Shown: piece by piece, positions 11,969-23,963 of the stretch | How the letters are laid out: each line of letters begins with the position of its first letter | How positions within the stretch are numbered: the first letter of the stretch is position 1 | NCBI GenBank assembly: GCA_964017235.1 | Contig: OZ024931.1 | Coordinates: 122,523,530-122,587,529, forward strand | DNA length: 64,000 nt | DNA from: Sabellastarte sp. h YS-2021 | Taxonomy: Eukaryota > Annelida > Polychaeta > Sabellida > Sabellidae | Direction of reading: 5' to 3' | Translations under genes and position numbers: made by a program | Notes under the pieces: generated by a model | What the model was told of the DNA's origin: nothing | The model's input: the letters and a program-made list of their open reading frames with translations, nothing else | The model's database searches: none

Positions 11969-14900
11969 AACTACGATAAAGGAGGGTCAACTGTATCAGT
12001 TTTTAAATTGGTTCCATTTCCAAAGCTTGATGAATGAATTTTTCAGAGGATGTTCAGCTAGCTGTCCGCAATAACAGGTGTTTTATTATCAAGGCCAAAT
12101 TCATCAAAAGAATAACAAGGTCTAATAAAAGAACTGTCATCACCCACTTCATTGTTATAAATTACAGAATGATTGCCTGATTTCACCTATTCTGACATGG
12201 CTAATATCCTCAGAAAGCTACAAAGAGTATCAATACTGAGACACAAAATGCTTACACCTCTGACACAATTTCCTCCTTGTATAGCCTCCCTATAACAACG
12301 CTGCATAAAAAAGTACAATGCTTAGAACTCTGACATCCCCATAGTGTAATAAGCTCATGATATTCAAAGGATTCACCATTAAAGCTAACTTTAATACAGA
12401 ATCTTCCAATGAAAGCCCTGTTGTTACAACCATTGGTGGCTTAATGCAATATTGTGTGCTCTTGGATGTAAATGTGCTACAATTCCTTGAATACAATTAT
12501 ACTTTTATCAAATGAATAAGAACTAAATCAGAGATGATGGACAGGAACCAGGCATGAATGACTATATATTCATCCTGCTGTACACAAAATAAGAAAAAAC
12601 AGTCGTAGAGATACATACATTTCACTACCTGCAATATACAGGTACTAAACGAGACCTATAATAGAGCGATGCTTTAACTGAAGTTTGCTGAAGCCAGAAC
12701 ATATAATATTACACATCACCCTTTGATGCCTTGTTTCACAAGCGTAGTACATAAAAAGTAGTCCTGCAAAAATAGATGGGTCGAGGTCTCTATGGATATG
12801 TTTCATTTTCACAAGATCAAAACAGATCAATATGTTTGAAAAGTACAGTCTCCAAAGAATACTTATACAATTTGTACTAAATATAAGCTTTATAAACTTA
12901 TTTCAAATACATATTTCTAATTTTTATTCATGAATATCCAAAAACTTCTCCAGACAAATGAATATGTAGTAAGAAACAAAAGATTACAGTGAAAGAAGAA
13001 TACAAAGATGTGAGATATTTATATAATATGTCAGTCTTTCATGGAACTCTTCTTTTTCCTGAGTCACTAAATTCTACAAATAATAAAGACACATGAGGTT
13101 GAACCCCAAATGAAGACAACAAGCTCTAATTGTCACCACTATGTCCATAAACATACCAACAAAGGCAGATTAGTGCAATCTTAGGGTAATGACCAAGCAA
13201 CAAGATCCTTCAGATCTGGCCAAGATCACAAGATTTGGTCTCAATTTGCAGTCCCAAATCTTCTAAACAACACATCCAGACACACTTCCTGAATACACTG
13301 ATTACTTTAATTTACCACCAATTACCAACGTTATCACCATGGCTATGAATAATAACACGGTAGAGGCAGTGATAATTGTCTTGTTTACAATACATGTATC
13401 GGTGATGCCTAGGTAAAAATGACATTCCCAGATTACAATCATCACTGCACTTCTCAGTGGATACAATAATAATGTAAACAGAGAGGAAAATAGCATGTCT
13501 GCTTCTGAAGACAACAGGAAATAGGGATAAAATAAGTAGGAATCCTGAGAAAGAGAGTAGAAATGAAAGCTGAAGCTATTGGAAACATTAAGGACAGAAA
13601 TTGACGTAAATGGCAAAATTAGGAAATGAGCCCTGTTTGCTTCTTGTTCTGAATATCTTGTTTCAACTGACTTATTAGTATTATTACAATTATATATAAT
13701 TTGTCTGTAGCTAATACTAGTCACAACAGTCTTGTCTTAGAGTTTTGAATTAAATGACTGATGCCTTAGCAATAACCCTAGTTTGTAGTTAAAATAGATT
13801 TCTAACATTGCCAAAAGCTTCAGACATTGGCTGCATCTTTGTTTTGACATGGAAGTAGTTCTTTCGGGTTGGGTTAGGGATTAGGTTTACCTAAACAAGG
13901 TATTGTGATATGTTGGCTTTGAAATCTACAACAATATCTCATCAAAAACACTGGTGATGAGGATACATACACTCAGAATTATTGAAAGTGAATGTATTTA
14001 TTGCTTCCACCAATGAGTGACTATTACATCATCTGGATTTCATACTTAAGAAATAATGTATCTAAAAGCATCTGTTACTGACTGCTGGAGTAACTCACAA
14101 CAAAAATAATAACCATAGACCCATCTATCCAACACAAAATGGTGACATCTCCATAATATATCTGAAGTTTAACACTGTGTATCTAAGAAACATTGTACAT
14201 CACCTTCTATTATCAAAATAATCCATGCTAAATAAGGACTGATATGTAAACTGAAGAGTGAAAAAGTGGAACTGCCAGGTAATGCCAGTCAGGGAATCCT
14301 AGCTTGAGGAGTACCTATAAAAAATTTATAGACCAATGTTGTAGCTTAAAAGATACAAAGGTACTCAATGAGCAACTAGTGGAGTTTTTTATAATGGTTG
14401 CTGCATGACTAAATTCTATGATTTGTGACTATATCGCAAGTATTTCCTGACTACAGTGGAGCTGATGTAGGTTGAAACTTGACAAACTTCTGAACAGTGA
14501 GTTACAGTAGTCCAGACAACTACTAATCAAGGCATTTGTTGCAGGGATAGCTACTTTAATGATAAAATGCTTTCTAATACAACAAGGCTTGGGCATTTGC
14601 AGGAAACAGGCTTACAAACATGTTCAGAGAAAAAGTCCACATCTACCCACCTGGGATTCTAACAGTATCAGCAGGGTGAAGAAGGTTTTCTAAGATAGTG
14701 ACAGGAAAGTCAGATGACAGGTTTTGAGGTTGAGCCTTTGAACCAAAAACAATGAATTTTGTTTTGCTAATAGTTAATTTTAATTTATGGAAAGACATCT
14801 ATCTTTGAACATCTTGAATGCATGAATTTAGTTCAGCCAGAGCAGAGGAAGCATTCTTATTATTATCTATGCTTACCTATTTAATATCTATTAACTAGAC

Positions 14901-15299
14901 ACCTAGTCTATTAACTTATATTATGTAAACAATCACTCTAACATTTGTGAATATATGGGTTTTGTTAAGATTTTCGTTTTGTTTTGTGGGTAGCATTACA
15001 GTGATTGGTCATTTTTTTAATCCAGAGATGGCAACTGATTATTTTAAATTATACTCTATGTTTTATATTTGGAAGCCAAAAAGTCACAACCACTTCTAAC
15101 ACTAGGAGCAAAATTATTCCAAATACTCCAGATCTAAATGATATAACATCAGCAAGTTATCTTGTGTGTCCATATAACTCTCCTTGATTGCTAACAGAAA
15201 AATATTGCCTGAATTAAGAACGGCATCTGAACTAGACCAAGGATGCATCTGTGGCCAGATGCAAGATGTATCCACTGGAAAAGAACAACTAACATAGAT

Positions 15300-16490
15300 T
15301 CAAAGATAAACAGCATTTTTCAATAATAAGCAAGTTGTAGGCACTTTTAAGTTAGGCTACCCTCATTTGACCTTGAAGCAGTGGCCCAAGGTCAAATATA
15401 ACTGTATCAAAAGATTCCTAGCTCATAGTTTTCAATAGGTTTGTTCCTATTGTAAACCTTTAAGACCAAAATAAGCGAGTTATAAGCACTTTTAAGCTTG
15501 GCTATCCTCATTTGACCTTGAAGGAGGGGCCAGAAGATTTGCAGCCCATGATTTCCTATAGGTTGGTTTCACATTGCAAAACCTCTAAGATCAATAATAA
15601 GTGAGTTATAAGCACCTTTACATTTGGCTATCCTTGTTTGGCCTTGAAGGAGGGGGCCAAGGTCAAATCTGACCACATCAGATTATTCATGATTTCCTAC
15701 AGGGTGGTTTGACATTGCAAAACTCTAGGACCAAAAATAAGCAAGTTATAAGTGCATTTAAGTTTGGCTTTCCTCATTAAACCTTGAAGGAGGGGCCCAA
15801 GGACAATCTAATCACAACAGAATATTCGCAGCCCATGATATCCTACAGGTTGGTTTCACATTGCAGTGCTTTTAATTTTGTCAAAAATCTGACCACATCA
15901 GAAGAATCGCAGCCCATGATTTTCCTGTACGTTGGTTTCACAGTGCAAACCTCTAGAACCAATAATAAGTGAGATATAAGCACTTTTCATGACTGAAATG
16001 AAACGCCCAAAGCGGCCATCTTGTTTTTCAAAATGAGGCCAAAAATATTTCCAGTCAAGATTTTGTAATGATACACATATCCTGTGAATTTGAGATATCT
16101 ACCTAAAATACCCTTTGTTCTAGAGGGCCAACAAAACTCCTTGCTGAAAGTAAAAAAAATGCCTGTGGCAGCTATCTTGTTTTTCAAAATGAGGCCAAAA
16201 ATATTTCTAGTCAAGATTTTGTAATGATAAACATATCCTGTGAAATTGACATATCTACCTAAAATACCCTTTGTTCTAGAGGGCCAACAAAACTCCTTGC
16301 TGAAAGTGAAAAAAAATGCCTGTGGCAGCTATCTTGTTTTTCAAAATGAGGTCAAAATATTCCCAGGCAAGATTTTATGGTTATGAATATATCCTGCAAT
16401 TTTGAGAAGTCTACCTATAATACCCTGGCCTCTAGAGGGGTAACGAGAAAATCTCTACACACTGCGGCGGCGGCGGTGGCGGTGGCATAC
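15300..16490 (-). repeat. D repeat mosaic, left block, with trinucleotide tract
   Basis: About five diverged units of roughly 130-225 bp (marked by GAGTTATAAGCACTTTTAAG) are followed by three 156-157 bp units containing GGC(A/G)GC(C/T)AT(C/T)TTGTTTTTC (16015, 16171, 16328). The block ends in a GCG/GTG tract at 16465-16486 and an AAGCG remnant resembling a family B right end. Tandem core then GC-rich tract is again the HINE-type layout, but no left terminus was found. Confidence 0.6.
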
Positions 16491-16572
16491 TCAAGCGTAA
16501 TCCATAGTATCCACCGAATGCTATCCAGTAGATACAATGAACAAGCTCCATTCACCATGACCTTAAGCTCAC

Positions 16573-16740
16573 CTTGGATTCACTGGCCTGGGCCAGAAGT
16601 CTGGCATGCTCCTCTGGTGTCACTCCAAAGGCTTCCCTGGCATACAGGAACAGGTCCTGGATGAAAGGCAGATGCCCTCCAGTGGTGGCTCCTATTTTGT
16701 GCTTTATGGTGTACAGAACCTCCACATATAGTTGCTCAAA
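16573..16740 (-). CDS. BAIAP3: BAIAP3/UNC13D-like gene, coding exon 4 (pre-C2 helical region)
   Basis: The most diagnostic exon in the window. It is 168 bp, phase 0-0, on the minus strand, with acceptor GTACATTTCAG (ending at 16741) and donor GTGAGC (16572-16567). Its 56 residues include FEQLYVEVLYTIKHKIG and YAREAFGVTPEEHARLL. The pattern LY--LYT--H--G, then Y--EAF-V-PEEH, is the conserved segment just before the first C2 domain of the Munc13-like proteins BAIAP3 and UNC13D (Munc13-4). Family members are cytosolic Ca2+-dependent vesicle tethering and priming factors that work with SNAREs in dense-core-vesicle or granule exocytosis. I cannot separate a BAIAP3 from an UNC13D orthologue on this segment; many invertebrates may have one gene for both. 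C2 and MUN-domain exons were not found at lower coordinates, so the gene continues outside the window. A trinucleotide tract and repeat end lie within 100 bp of the donor side. Confidence 0.86.
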
Positions 16741-17049
16741 CTGAAATGTACACCAGATATGCACCAATATTAAAGAGAATTTAGTACACAAGGGTGTTTA
16801 CAAAACAATAATACATAAATAACTCTTGTTCAGTTGGATGGCATACAATGAACCTCCTTCAACACTCCTTGAAGGAAATAGAAATTCTACACATTTTCTC
16901 AAACATTTTGCAGTAATAGTAGTGACTCAATTAATGTGGTATTTCTGTGAGTACTTTTATTTTTCAAGTTTATAGGCTTACCAAAATAGGATGCTGAAAT
17001 AATAGGGTCATTTGTATGAGAAAATCTGAGGTAAGTAAAACAAGGCCAC

Positions 17050-18520
17050 TGTCGCAGCGGTTATTTCCCGCCTTAGAATCAGTAATAATGGAGAACTAAA
17101 GGAGATATAAGGCCTTTGTAGTAAGATAACCCCACTTGACATTGAAGAAGGGGTCAAACTTCCCTAGTCATATATATTTTGTGCATATTTGATTAACCTA
17201 GCTGCAATATTTCAAGTTTTAGAGCATCTTAATGATTTTTAAATAATTGGCTATGGCAGCCATTTTGTTTTTCAAAAGAAGGCCAAAATTGTTCTCAAGC
17301 AAAACATTTGAAGGCCAGGACTTTTGATGGTCTGTCTTTATATTCTGATGCCATAGTACCAATAATAAGGGTGAAATAAGGACATTTTAGTGTCACAACC
17401 CCATTTAATCTTGAAGCAGGGGTCAAAGGACAAATTCCACACCTGGAAAAGATCCCCAGGCCATGAATTCCTACAAGTTGTTTTGACATTCTGAATCTCT
17501 AAGAGCAATGTTAGGGGAGATATAAGACCTTTTTAATAGAATGACCCCGTTTGACATTAAACATGTGATATGGCAGCCATTTTCCTTTTAGAACTAGGTC
17601 AAAATTACTATTAGGCTAGGTTTTGTAGCCATATATCTTTTGTGCAAATATGATGAAGCTAGCTGGAATATTTCGAGATTTAGAACAACTTTATGATTTT
17701 TCAACAGTTGGCTATGGCGGCCATTTTGTTTTTCAAAATGAGACCAAAATTTTGCAGAGAAAGCTTTTTGTAACCATAAACATTCCTTGCAAATTTGATG
17801 AAGATATCTTTATAAATGAATGAGATGTTAAGGTTTATGTTAAAACCTGACAAGCGGACGCACGGACAGATGCACAAACAGACACATGTATGGAAGGCGT
17901 TTACAATCTTTCTACCACAACCCATGCTTTTCATGGTCTGTTTTTACAAACTGAAGCCACAGCACCAATAATAAGGGAGAAATAAGGACGTTTTAGTGTG
18001 ACGATCTCATTTAACCTTGAAGCAGGGGTCAAAGGTCAAATTCAACACCTGGAAAAGATTCCCAGGCCATAACTTCCTACAAGTTGTTTTCACATTCCGA
18101 ACATCTAGGAGCAATATTTGAGGAGATATAAGGCCTTTTTAATAGAATAACCCTGTTTGACATTAAACATGTGATATGGCGGCCATTTTGTTTTCTGAAC
18201 TAGGCCAAAATTACTATCAGGCTAGCTTTTCTAGCCATATAGCTTTTGTGCAAATTTGATGAAGCTAACTGGAATATTTCAAGATTTAGAGCACCTTTAC
18301 GATTTTCAAACAAAAATGAGGCTAAAATTTGTCAGAGACAGGCTTTCATAAGCATAAACATTCCCTACAAATTTGGTGAAGATATCTTCATAAATGAATG
18401 AGATCTTAAGGTTTATGCAAAAACATCTCGAACGGACAGACACATGCACGCACGCACGTACGGAAGGTGTTTTATAATCTCCCGACCACGGCTTTTGGCC
18501 ACAGGCTGGAGATAATAAGG
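17050..18520 (-). repeat. D repeat mosaic, right block, about 606 bp composite unit
   Basis: Blocks near 17250-17850 and 17860-18460 repeat the same order of modules: GGC(A/G)GCCATTTTGTTTTTC, CACCAATAATAAGGG and GAAGCAGGGGTCAAAGG. Each ends in a CGGACGCACGGACAGA-type tract. The right end (about 18475-18517) is an imperfect palindrome with ATAATCTCC/GGAGATAAT arms around GACCACGGCTTTTGGCCACAGG. ACGG-type microsatellite followed by a palindrome is typical of bivalve pearl/HINE elements. Confidence 0.6.
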
Positions 18521-18576
18521 TCCGCCCACTTGCACAGTAACAATCAGTGATTACTGATAACCCTACCAAAAAAATG

Positions 18577-19535
18577 AAAATAGCATCAGAGATGCCCGTA
18601 CCCCATGGTCTGAGGAAATAGTTTTCAACACCATGACATATACAAGTAGTGAAACAGTACAAAGACTGGAATACTTTTAGCGCAATGTCACTTATATAAA
18701 GGTCCAAATAATGTTTAAGTAGAGAAAATATCATCTAAGAGAAAGAAAATGTATGCAAAGATAAAGCAATAGCAAGATGACAGCATTAATCAGTAAACTA
18801 AAACTATGATGCACACTTACAACCTCTAAGCAATGTCCCTACCAACTATCAACTTCCTACAGTTTAAGAAATATTGCCTGGACAAAATTTTAGGTCAAGG
18901 TCACTACGGTAAGGTCAAATGTCAAATTAAGGTCACACCATGACATTGCACAGCTACACCCCCTAGCCAATGTCCCTGCCAAGTATCACCTTCCTACACC
19001 TTACGGTTTCTGAGATACAGCCCGGACAAGATTTTATAGGTCAATGTCACTATGGCAAGGTGAAAGGTGGAATCAAGGTCACACCATGACATTGCACACC
19101 TACACCCCCTAACCAATGTCCCTACCAAGTATCAACTTCCTACACCTTATGGTTTCCAAGATATAGCCCAGAGAAGATTTTATAGTTCAAGGTCACTACG
19201 GCAAGGGCAAAGGTCAAATTAAGGTCAGACCATAATGAGGCACACCTACACCCCCTAACCAGTGTCCCTACCAAGTATCAACTTCCTACACCTTATGGTT
19301 TCCGAGATATAGCCCGGACAAGATTTTCAAACTCAAGGTCACTACGACAAGGTCAAAGGTCAAATCAAGGTCAGACCATGACGTTGCACACCTACACCTC
19401 CTAACCAATATCCCTACCAAGTATCAACTTCCTACACCTTACAGTTTCTGACATACAGCCCGGGCAAACTTTTTCCCACCGCCCGCCCGGTGAAAACAAT
19501 ACCCCGACAGTCCTTAAGGGCTGTGGGGTAAAAAA
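18577..19535 (-). mobile_element. HINE-like element, family A copy 2
   Basis: The left end AAAATAGCATCAGAGATGCC with its hairpin and a diverged TACCCCA motif matches copy A1. About four core units follow, then a CCCACCGCCCGCCC tract and the palindrome ACAGTCCTTAAGGGCTGT (19507-19524) running into GGGGTAAAAA. The D mosaic ends about 60 bp before it. One perfect AGGTCA-A-AGGTCA lies at 19350-19362. Confidence 0.72.
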
Positions 19536-19689
19536 GTAAGTATTTTGACACAATGTCATTCCTCCTAAATCTAATTGGCAGTTTTATAAATGAGGCTTAT
19601 CCTCCTTAGCTCATTTTCTCTTATGGCTTCTCCGTGGTGCTGAACTATTTCTGTCCCTGGACTTTGAATTTGCATATTGCTATTGTCTT

Positions 19690-19762
19690 GTTGTGTCTTA
19701 GAGTCCACTACTCAGTGGAGATTAAGCGCTATAAAAGTCAATTTAGAATTAGAATTAGAGTT
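19690..19762 (+). mobile_element. LINE/SINE 3' tail
   Basis: GGAGATTAAGCGCTATAAAAG (19717-19737) is followed by a short AGAATT-type tail. The same 21 bp with one change occurs inverted at 39007-39027 with its own TTCTA tail, so this is the 3' end of a dispersed retroposon. The 5' part is not recognisable. Confidence 0.45.
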
Positions 19763-21404
19763 GATTAAAAATGGGTATGTCGCCATTTTTGTCATGTTAT
19801 ACATAGAAATCAGAGGAGATATGTCCATTACTTCAGTACTTACATGTACTTGTTTGCCATCAAATAGAAATAAGTATTAGCTAAAGTTTTAAAATAAGTT
19901 TCAGCTAACTTCTGGTAAGTCAGTTAGTACTGAAGTGACCAACTAAATGTGGACAATACAAATGTGCTACCAGTTTTACTTTTGATAGCCTTGCAACTGA
20001 AACAGGAAAGCACAAATATGTACATTACCCTTTACCAATAAATTAGATTTTGTCTGTCATTTGTCTGCCTTGTTGTAACTGAGTGAAGTTGAGTTTAGTT
20101 AGAAGGGCAAACAGGCTGTGCCTTGAGTACAGCTTTCAATTAAGTAGTGAGTCCATTGATAAGAAATGCCGTTTTACTTATTATTTTTATTAATGATTAC
20201 CTTGGTCACCTTAAGATGTCTTTGTAAGTTGTAACTGTGAGGCTCCCCAACTGTGACATTTTCTTAATTCCCTGAATGCAGTTGTTAACATATTAAACTT
20301 CAAATGTGGCCTTAACTGACTAGTGATAAACAAATAATCAACATGAGATGAAATGATTTTATGGCATTAATGTTACTCTTAACACATTATATGTTACATC
20401 ACCATAGCTTGATAAGGTGGATAGATGCAGTGTTACTCAGCTGGTCAAATGTCTGATGAGTTCTGAGGTACTTAGGTTTCCAGTTATTCTGTCTTCTTTT
20501 TATAACCAGTGAACCATTTCTGCTAAGTTCCCTCATAAGGTGGAGGTAATGGATAATTGAACACTTCTTACCCACACAGAGTATAAAACTCCAGTGGAAT
20601 TGAGACTGTACTCAAAGCTCATGGGAAATACGAATTGATTCACACTGGTCCCCAAACAGTAAATAATGCAAGCCATTGATACTCTAATGTTAGCGAAAAA
20701 AATGTGTAAGGTTCTACTGTGTTCTTTGTACTAGCCATGTACTACTGGAAAAAAGGGTTCAAAAATCCAGTACAAATCAGATAACTGTTTTTTATAATGT
20801 TAATATGCCTACATAGAATATAATAAACTAGTAAGAGCAGCTGGTACTTTACTCCAATAAAATCTCTGAAAGGAATGATCATTAAGTCACAATAACAGCT
20901 TCAATTATTTATGGAGTATTGCTTGTAGGGAACAATAGGAAACAATCGTTAAATGGGTGCAGAAATCAGGGCCCATTAAGAAATCTGAATTCTCAAAGCT
21001 TATGCTAGTATACCAGAACCCAATTGCCGCATATAAAATAGGCTAAAACACTTCTCACTTGACACAAAGGCCAGCAAAATTCAATAAATTGTTTATAATA
21101 AGTACATTGTGGACTAAAGTCACTCCCACTATAGGTGATGTTGTTATTTATTATATTATTGTTATAATTTATCATGAAAACAAAAATATTTGATATTTTA
21201 GACAAATTTTATATCCAATGTGTAAGTAGCATTAATTTGTAAAGAAGAAGTTATAAAGCTGTAATATTTATTAGTTTATCTATTTATCAGCTGCCAATGA
21301 AAATAGTACAATTAGATAAAATTTAATACAATACTTGGGTGCAGCAATCCATATAACTTTGTTACAGGAGAAATGTGTCTCACAATGTGACAGCAGTCTC
21401 ATGC

Positions 21405-21741
21405 AGAGCCAAGGTTAAAGGTCACACCAAGATATAGCCCAGAGAAGAGTTTAAAGATCAAGGTCACTATAGCAAGGTCAATTCAAGATCACACTATGAT
21501 AATGCACACCTATACTAATCAACCAGTGTCATTACCAAGTTTCAACTTCCTACACCTTAAAGTTTCTTAGATAAAAGCTGGACAAGATTTTGAAGGTCAC
21601 AGTCACTACAGCAAAGTAATATTACACATGTACACCCTGACCAATGTCCTCCCTACATATGGACTGCCTATACATTTTTTCCGGCCACCCAGACAGCTGG
21701 ATAAAAAACAATACCATACAGCCATTTAAAGGCTGTGGGGA
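21405..21741 (-). mobile_element. HINE-like element, family A copy 4, truncated and old
   Basis: Two decayed core units, a vestigial GGCCACCC tract and a right end ACAGCCATTTAAAGGCTGTG followed by GGG. The hairpin end is absent, so the copy is truncated at its low-coordinate side. Confidence 0.65.
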
Positions 21742-22578
21742 AAGATCATATCCAGTTGAGTTTTGAATGTATGGACATTATACTCAGGGGAAAAAACATG
21801 CCTGAAATGCCATTAATATGCTTCAACAGAACTCAAAAACAATGTCTATTGAGAAAAAACCTGCTAATGAAACCACTTGTTTTTAGCCTCAATGGTTTCA
21901 CAATAAAGACTAGTAGGACAAAAAGAGAAGAATGTTATTCTTGGCATCTGTAAAGGAATGTAAAGCCAGTTTTTTATTCTCTGAGCGAGTATTGGTTCAT
22001 TTTCCATTCATGATTACCATCGCCCTTGTAATGAAACCGAGATTGCACTTCACTTGTGTATCTCTGTATCTCTATATACAAGTCCAACGGGGTGTGTTGC
22101 TAAAAAGTAGCAAAAGAATGACAAAATTAAGGGGTAATCCGAGACCTTTAGACAGCAGAACTAGATGCTGGTGCAATCAAGTATCAGGGCTGAGTTTTTG
22201 GCTTCTTGTTGAATTGGAATTTTGGTGCAAGAAAAAAAAAGGTTTAAGTAATTTTTAAAGCTGACTGGCAGAATAGATTACATTTTGGTGGCTTGTCGCA
22301 TTCTTACTATGTAGGATGCCAATCTTTCTCACCTTAAAACCTGACTTGTGAGCTTATACAGCAAAAAACCTTATTATCTGACCTTCTGTAATATGCTAAC
22401 TTTATATGATGAATTCATGTGCTCGTGTATTTGTTACACAAACATATTTTAAATCTGGTACTTGGAAAAAGTAGCGTCAGTAATCTGCATCACCCATTAG
22501 CAGTCAGGCATTGATGGTCAGCAATGAGGAAACACATACTTAAACCTCGGTTAAACATCAGATCACTTTGCTGTTTGA

Positions 22579-22808
22579 TTTGTTTATTTGGGGTTTTACG
22601 TCGCTTTCAACACTGTACAGGTCATATCACGACGGGTAGTTTGAAGGGCAGAGAAAACCAGTACATACAGTTCGCTAGGGTTGTGTACTGTAAACTGCCG
22701 ACCAACGGCACGCAACTACCAGCTTTCCCACTTAAGGCCGTCATGGGGATCAAACCCCGGCCTCAGAGGTGGGAGGCGAGAGTGTTACCACTCTGCCACC
22801 GTGGCCCC
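22579..22808 (-). mobile_element. tRNA-Gly-derived SINE with 16 bp target duplication
   Basis: On minus it starts GGGCCACGGTGGCAGAGTGG, continues TAACACTCTCGCCTCCCACC and has a box-B-like GGGGTTTGATCCCC. The head follows tRNA-Gly(CCC), including the CTCGCCTCCCAC anticodon arm. The body ends GATATGACCTGTACAGTG, TTGAAAGCGACGTAAAACCC and CAAATAAACAA. Direct repeats TCACTTTGCTGTTTGA at 22563-22578 and 22809-22824 are identical, so insertion is recent. Confidence 0.9.
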
Positions 22809-23323
22809 TCACTTTGCTGTTTGAATCACCTTATTTCTTTGTACAGTGACTACTAATTGTACTGAAGAAGCCTGTCAATTCCACTAGAAGCTTTGGTCAG
22901 TTCATGATGACAATGGTTGTAAAACTAGAATACTTAAGCAGAGTATAACACATGCTACTTGTTGTCACAAGAACCAAATATGGCTTTGATAGGGCTGGGT
23001 CAAGGATCAATGTCACTAATTGCAAAGTCAGATCATACATGCAAAACACATCCATGTCTTGAGAGCCAATATCAAATCAATGGAATATTCCTTTTTTCTG
23101 TCAGAGTGGTCTTTACATTGGATTTTTGCTTGTTTCTTACTTTTTGTGCATTTCCCCACTTGTCACTGATAGTTGTTTCAATATACATTTATTATTTGAG
23201 CCACCTTCTAAACAGAGTAATAAGCTTTCAAATGTAGGCTTTTGTTCAGTGTCAAGGTAATTAAAAGAAACAGAAAATTTCCCTTGGTACACCAGCTGAC
23301 CAGAGGACCGTTTATATAACTAC

Positions 23324-23404
23324 CTCTTGTTGTGAAATATTCTCAGGTCTTCTTGCTATCACACTGGTCTCCAGTGGTGGTGGTTTCTTTGCCTCCTGTT
23401 CATC
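23324..23404 (-). CDS. BAIAP3: BAIAP3/UNC13D-like gene, coding exon 3 (linker)
   Basis: An 81 bp, phase 0-0 exon on the minus strand with a T-rich AACAG acceptor just above 23404 and a GTAGTT donor below 23324. It encodes 27 residues: an acidic/basic start (DEQEAKK), a proline run (PPPLE) and an end ENISQQE. Joined to exon 4 this gives ISQQE|FEQLYVEVLYT, which lines up with the human UNC13D segment FSPEQRALLYEDALYT and with the corresponding BAIAP3 segment (recalled family knowledge). It is probably a flexible linker leading into the conserved N-terminal helices. A tRNA-Gly SINE with intact target duplications sits only about 100 bp above the exon, in intron 2. Confidence 0.76.
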
Positions 23405-23507
23405 CTGTTAAAAAAAATAACACGTCTTCAAATAGACTGACATGCACAGATAATATTTTGATTATAAACACCCACTGGCAGGTTTTCACTATTGAGTGAT
23501 ATGTCCA

Positions 23508-23737
23508 GTGTTTATTTGGGGTTTTTACGTCACTTTCAACACTGTACAGGTCATATCACGACGGGTAGTTGGAAGGGCAGAGGAAAACCAGTACATATAG
23601 TTCGCTAGGGTTCTGTACTGTAAACTGCCGACCAACGGCAAGCAACTACCAGCTTTCCTACTTACAGCCATGACGGGATCGAACCCCGGCCACAGAGGTG
23701 GGAGGCGAGAGTGTTACCACTCTGCCACCGTGGCCCC
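23508..23737 (-). mobile_element. tRNA-Gly-derived SINE with 14 bp target duplication
   Basis: Near-identical to the copy at 22579-22808, with the same strand, tRNA-Gly head and tail. Flanked by perfect direct repeats GAGTGATATGTCCA at 23494-23507 and 23738-23751. It lies about 100 bp above exon 3. Confidence 0.92.
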
Positions 23738-23860
23738 GAGTGATATGTCCAATACTAATTAGTACTGGATGAAAAGAGAAATCACAGAATATGGGGACAA
23801 AGTATTATGTATCTTGGGACTGGGCATCAAACAGGACACATAGTGGGGTTTACAACAGCC

Positions 23861-23963
23861 AAACTCCTTAAAAGTAGCCAATACCAGGAAATATTGAAAA
23901 TCACGGCCCTATTGGGACTTGCTGCCCAATATTTTCTGGTATTGGCCACTTTTTCGGAGTTTA
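23861..23963. repeat. Imperfect inverted repeat, 36 bp arms
   Basis: The left arm (23861-23896, containing AGCCAATACCAG) pairs with the right arm (23928-23963, containing CTGGTATTGGCC) with four mismatches, around a 31 bp loop. Could be a tiny foldback element or a hairpin transcript. Confidence 0.75.

Larger units (their letters stand above)
1..16572 (-). other. Intron 4 (partial) of the BAIAP3-like gene
   Basis: Sequence between exon 4 and the low-coordinate edge. I searched both strands by eye for C2-domain exons (codons for FSDPYC-like motifs) and found none. It holds HINE element A1, two foldback elements (2866-3573, 4511-5206), a 5S-like SINE, a tRNA-SINE near 11.2 kb, a pogo-like MITE near 11.9 kb and the D repeat mosaic from 15.3 kb. 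The stretches 2070-2865, 3574-4335, 5207-11185 and 11970-15300 are AT-rich and show nothing I can identify beyond short homopolymers. The weak Tigger/pogo-end-like fragments near 9265 and 11655 are too decayed to call. Confidence 0.7.
16741..23323 (-). other. Intron 3 of the BAIAP3-like gene
   Basis: A 6.6 kb intron with donor GTAGTT and acceptor TTTCAG. It contains the second half of the D repeat mosaic (17050-18520), HINE copies A2 and A4, a LINE/SINE 3' tail near 19.7 kb and a tRNA-Gly SINE at 22.6 kb. The parts 16741-17040, 19760-21400, 21745-22560 and 22825-23323 are AT-rich with no recognised element. Confidence 0.72.

Noticed and set aside
13302-13724. 140-residue frame on minus with hydrophobic stretches
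   Set aside because: No recognisable domain, AT-driven composition, no splice or start context, and it sits inside an intron of the minus-strand gene.
13865-13890. Telomere-like GGGTTAGGGATTAGG
   Set aside because: Only about two imperfect repeats; chance in this composition.
16377-16664. 95-residue plus-strand frame over exon 4
   Set aside because: Antisense shadow of the genuine minus-strand exon, extended through the GCG tract.
22524-22856. 110-residue plus frame
   Set aside because: Antisense translation of the tRNA-Gly SINE.
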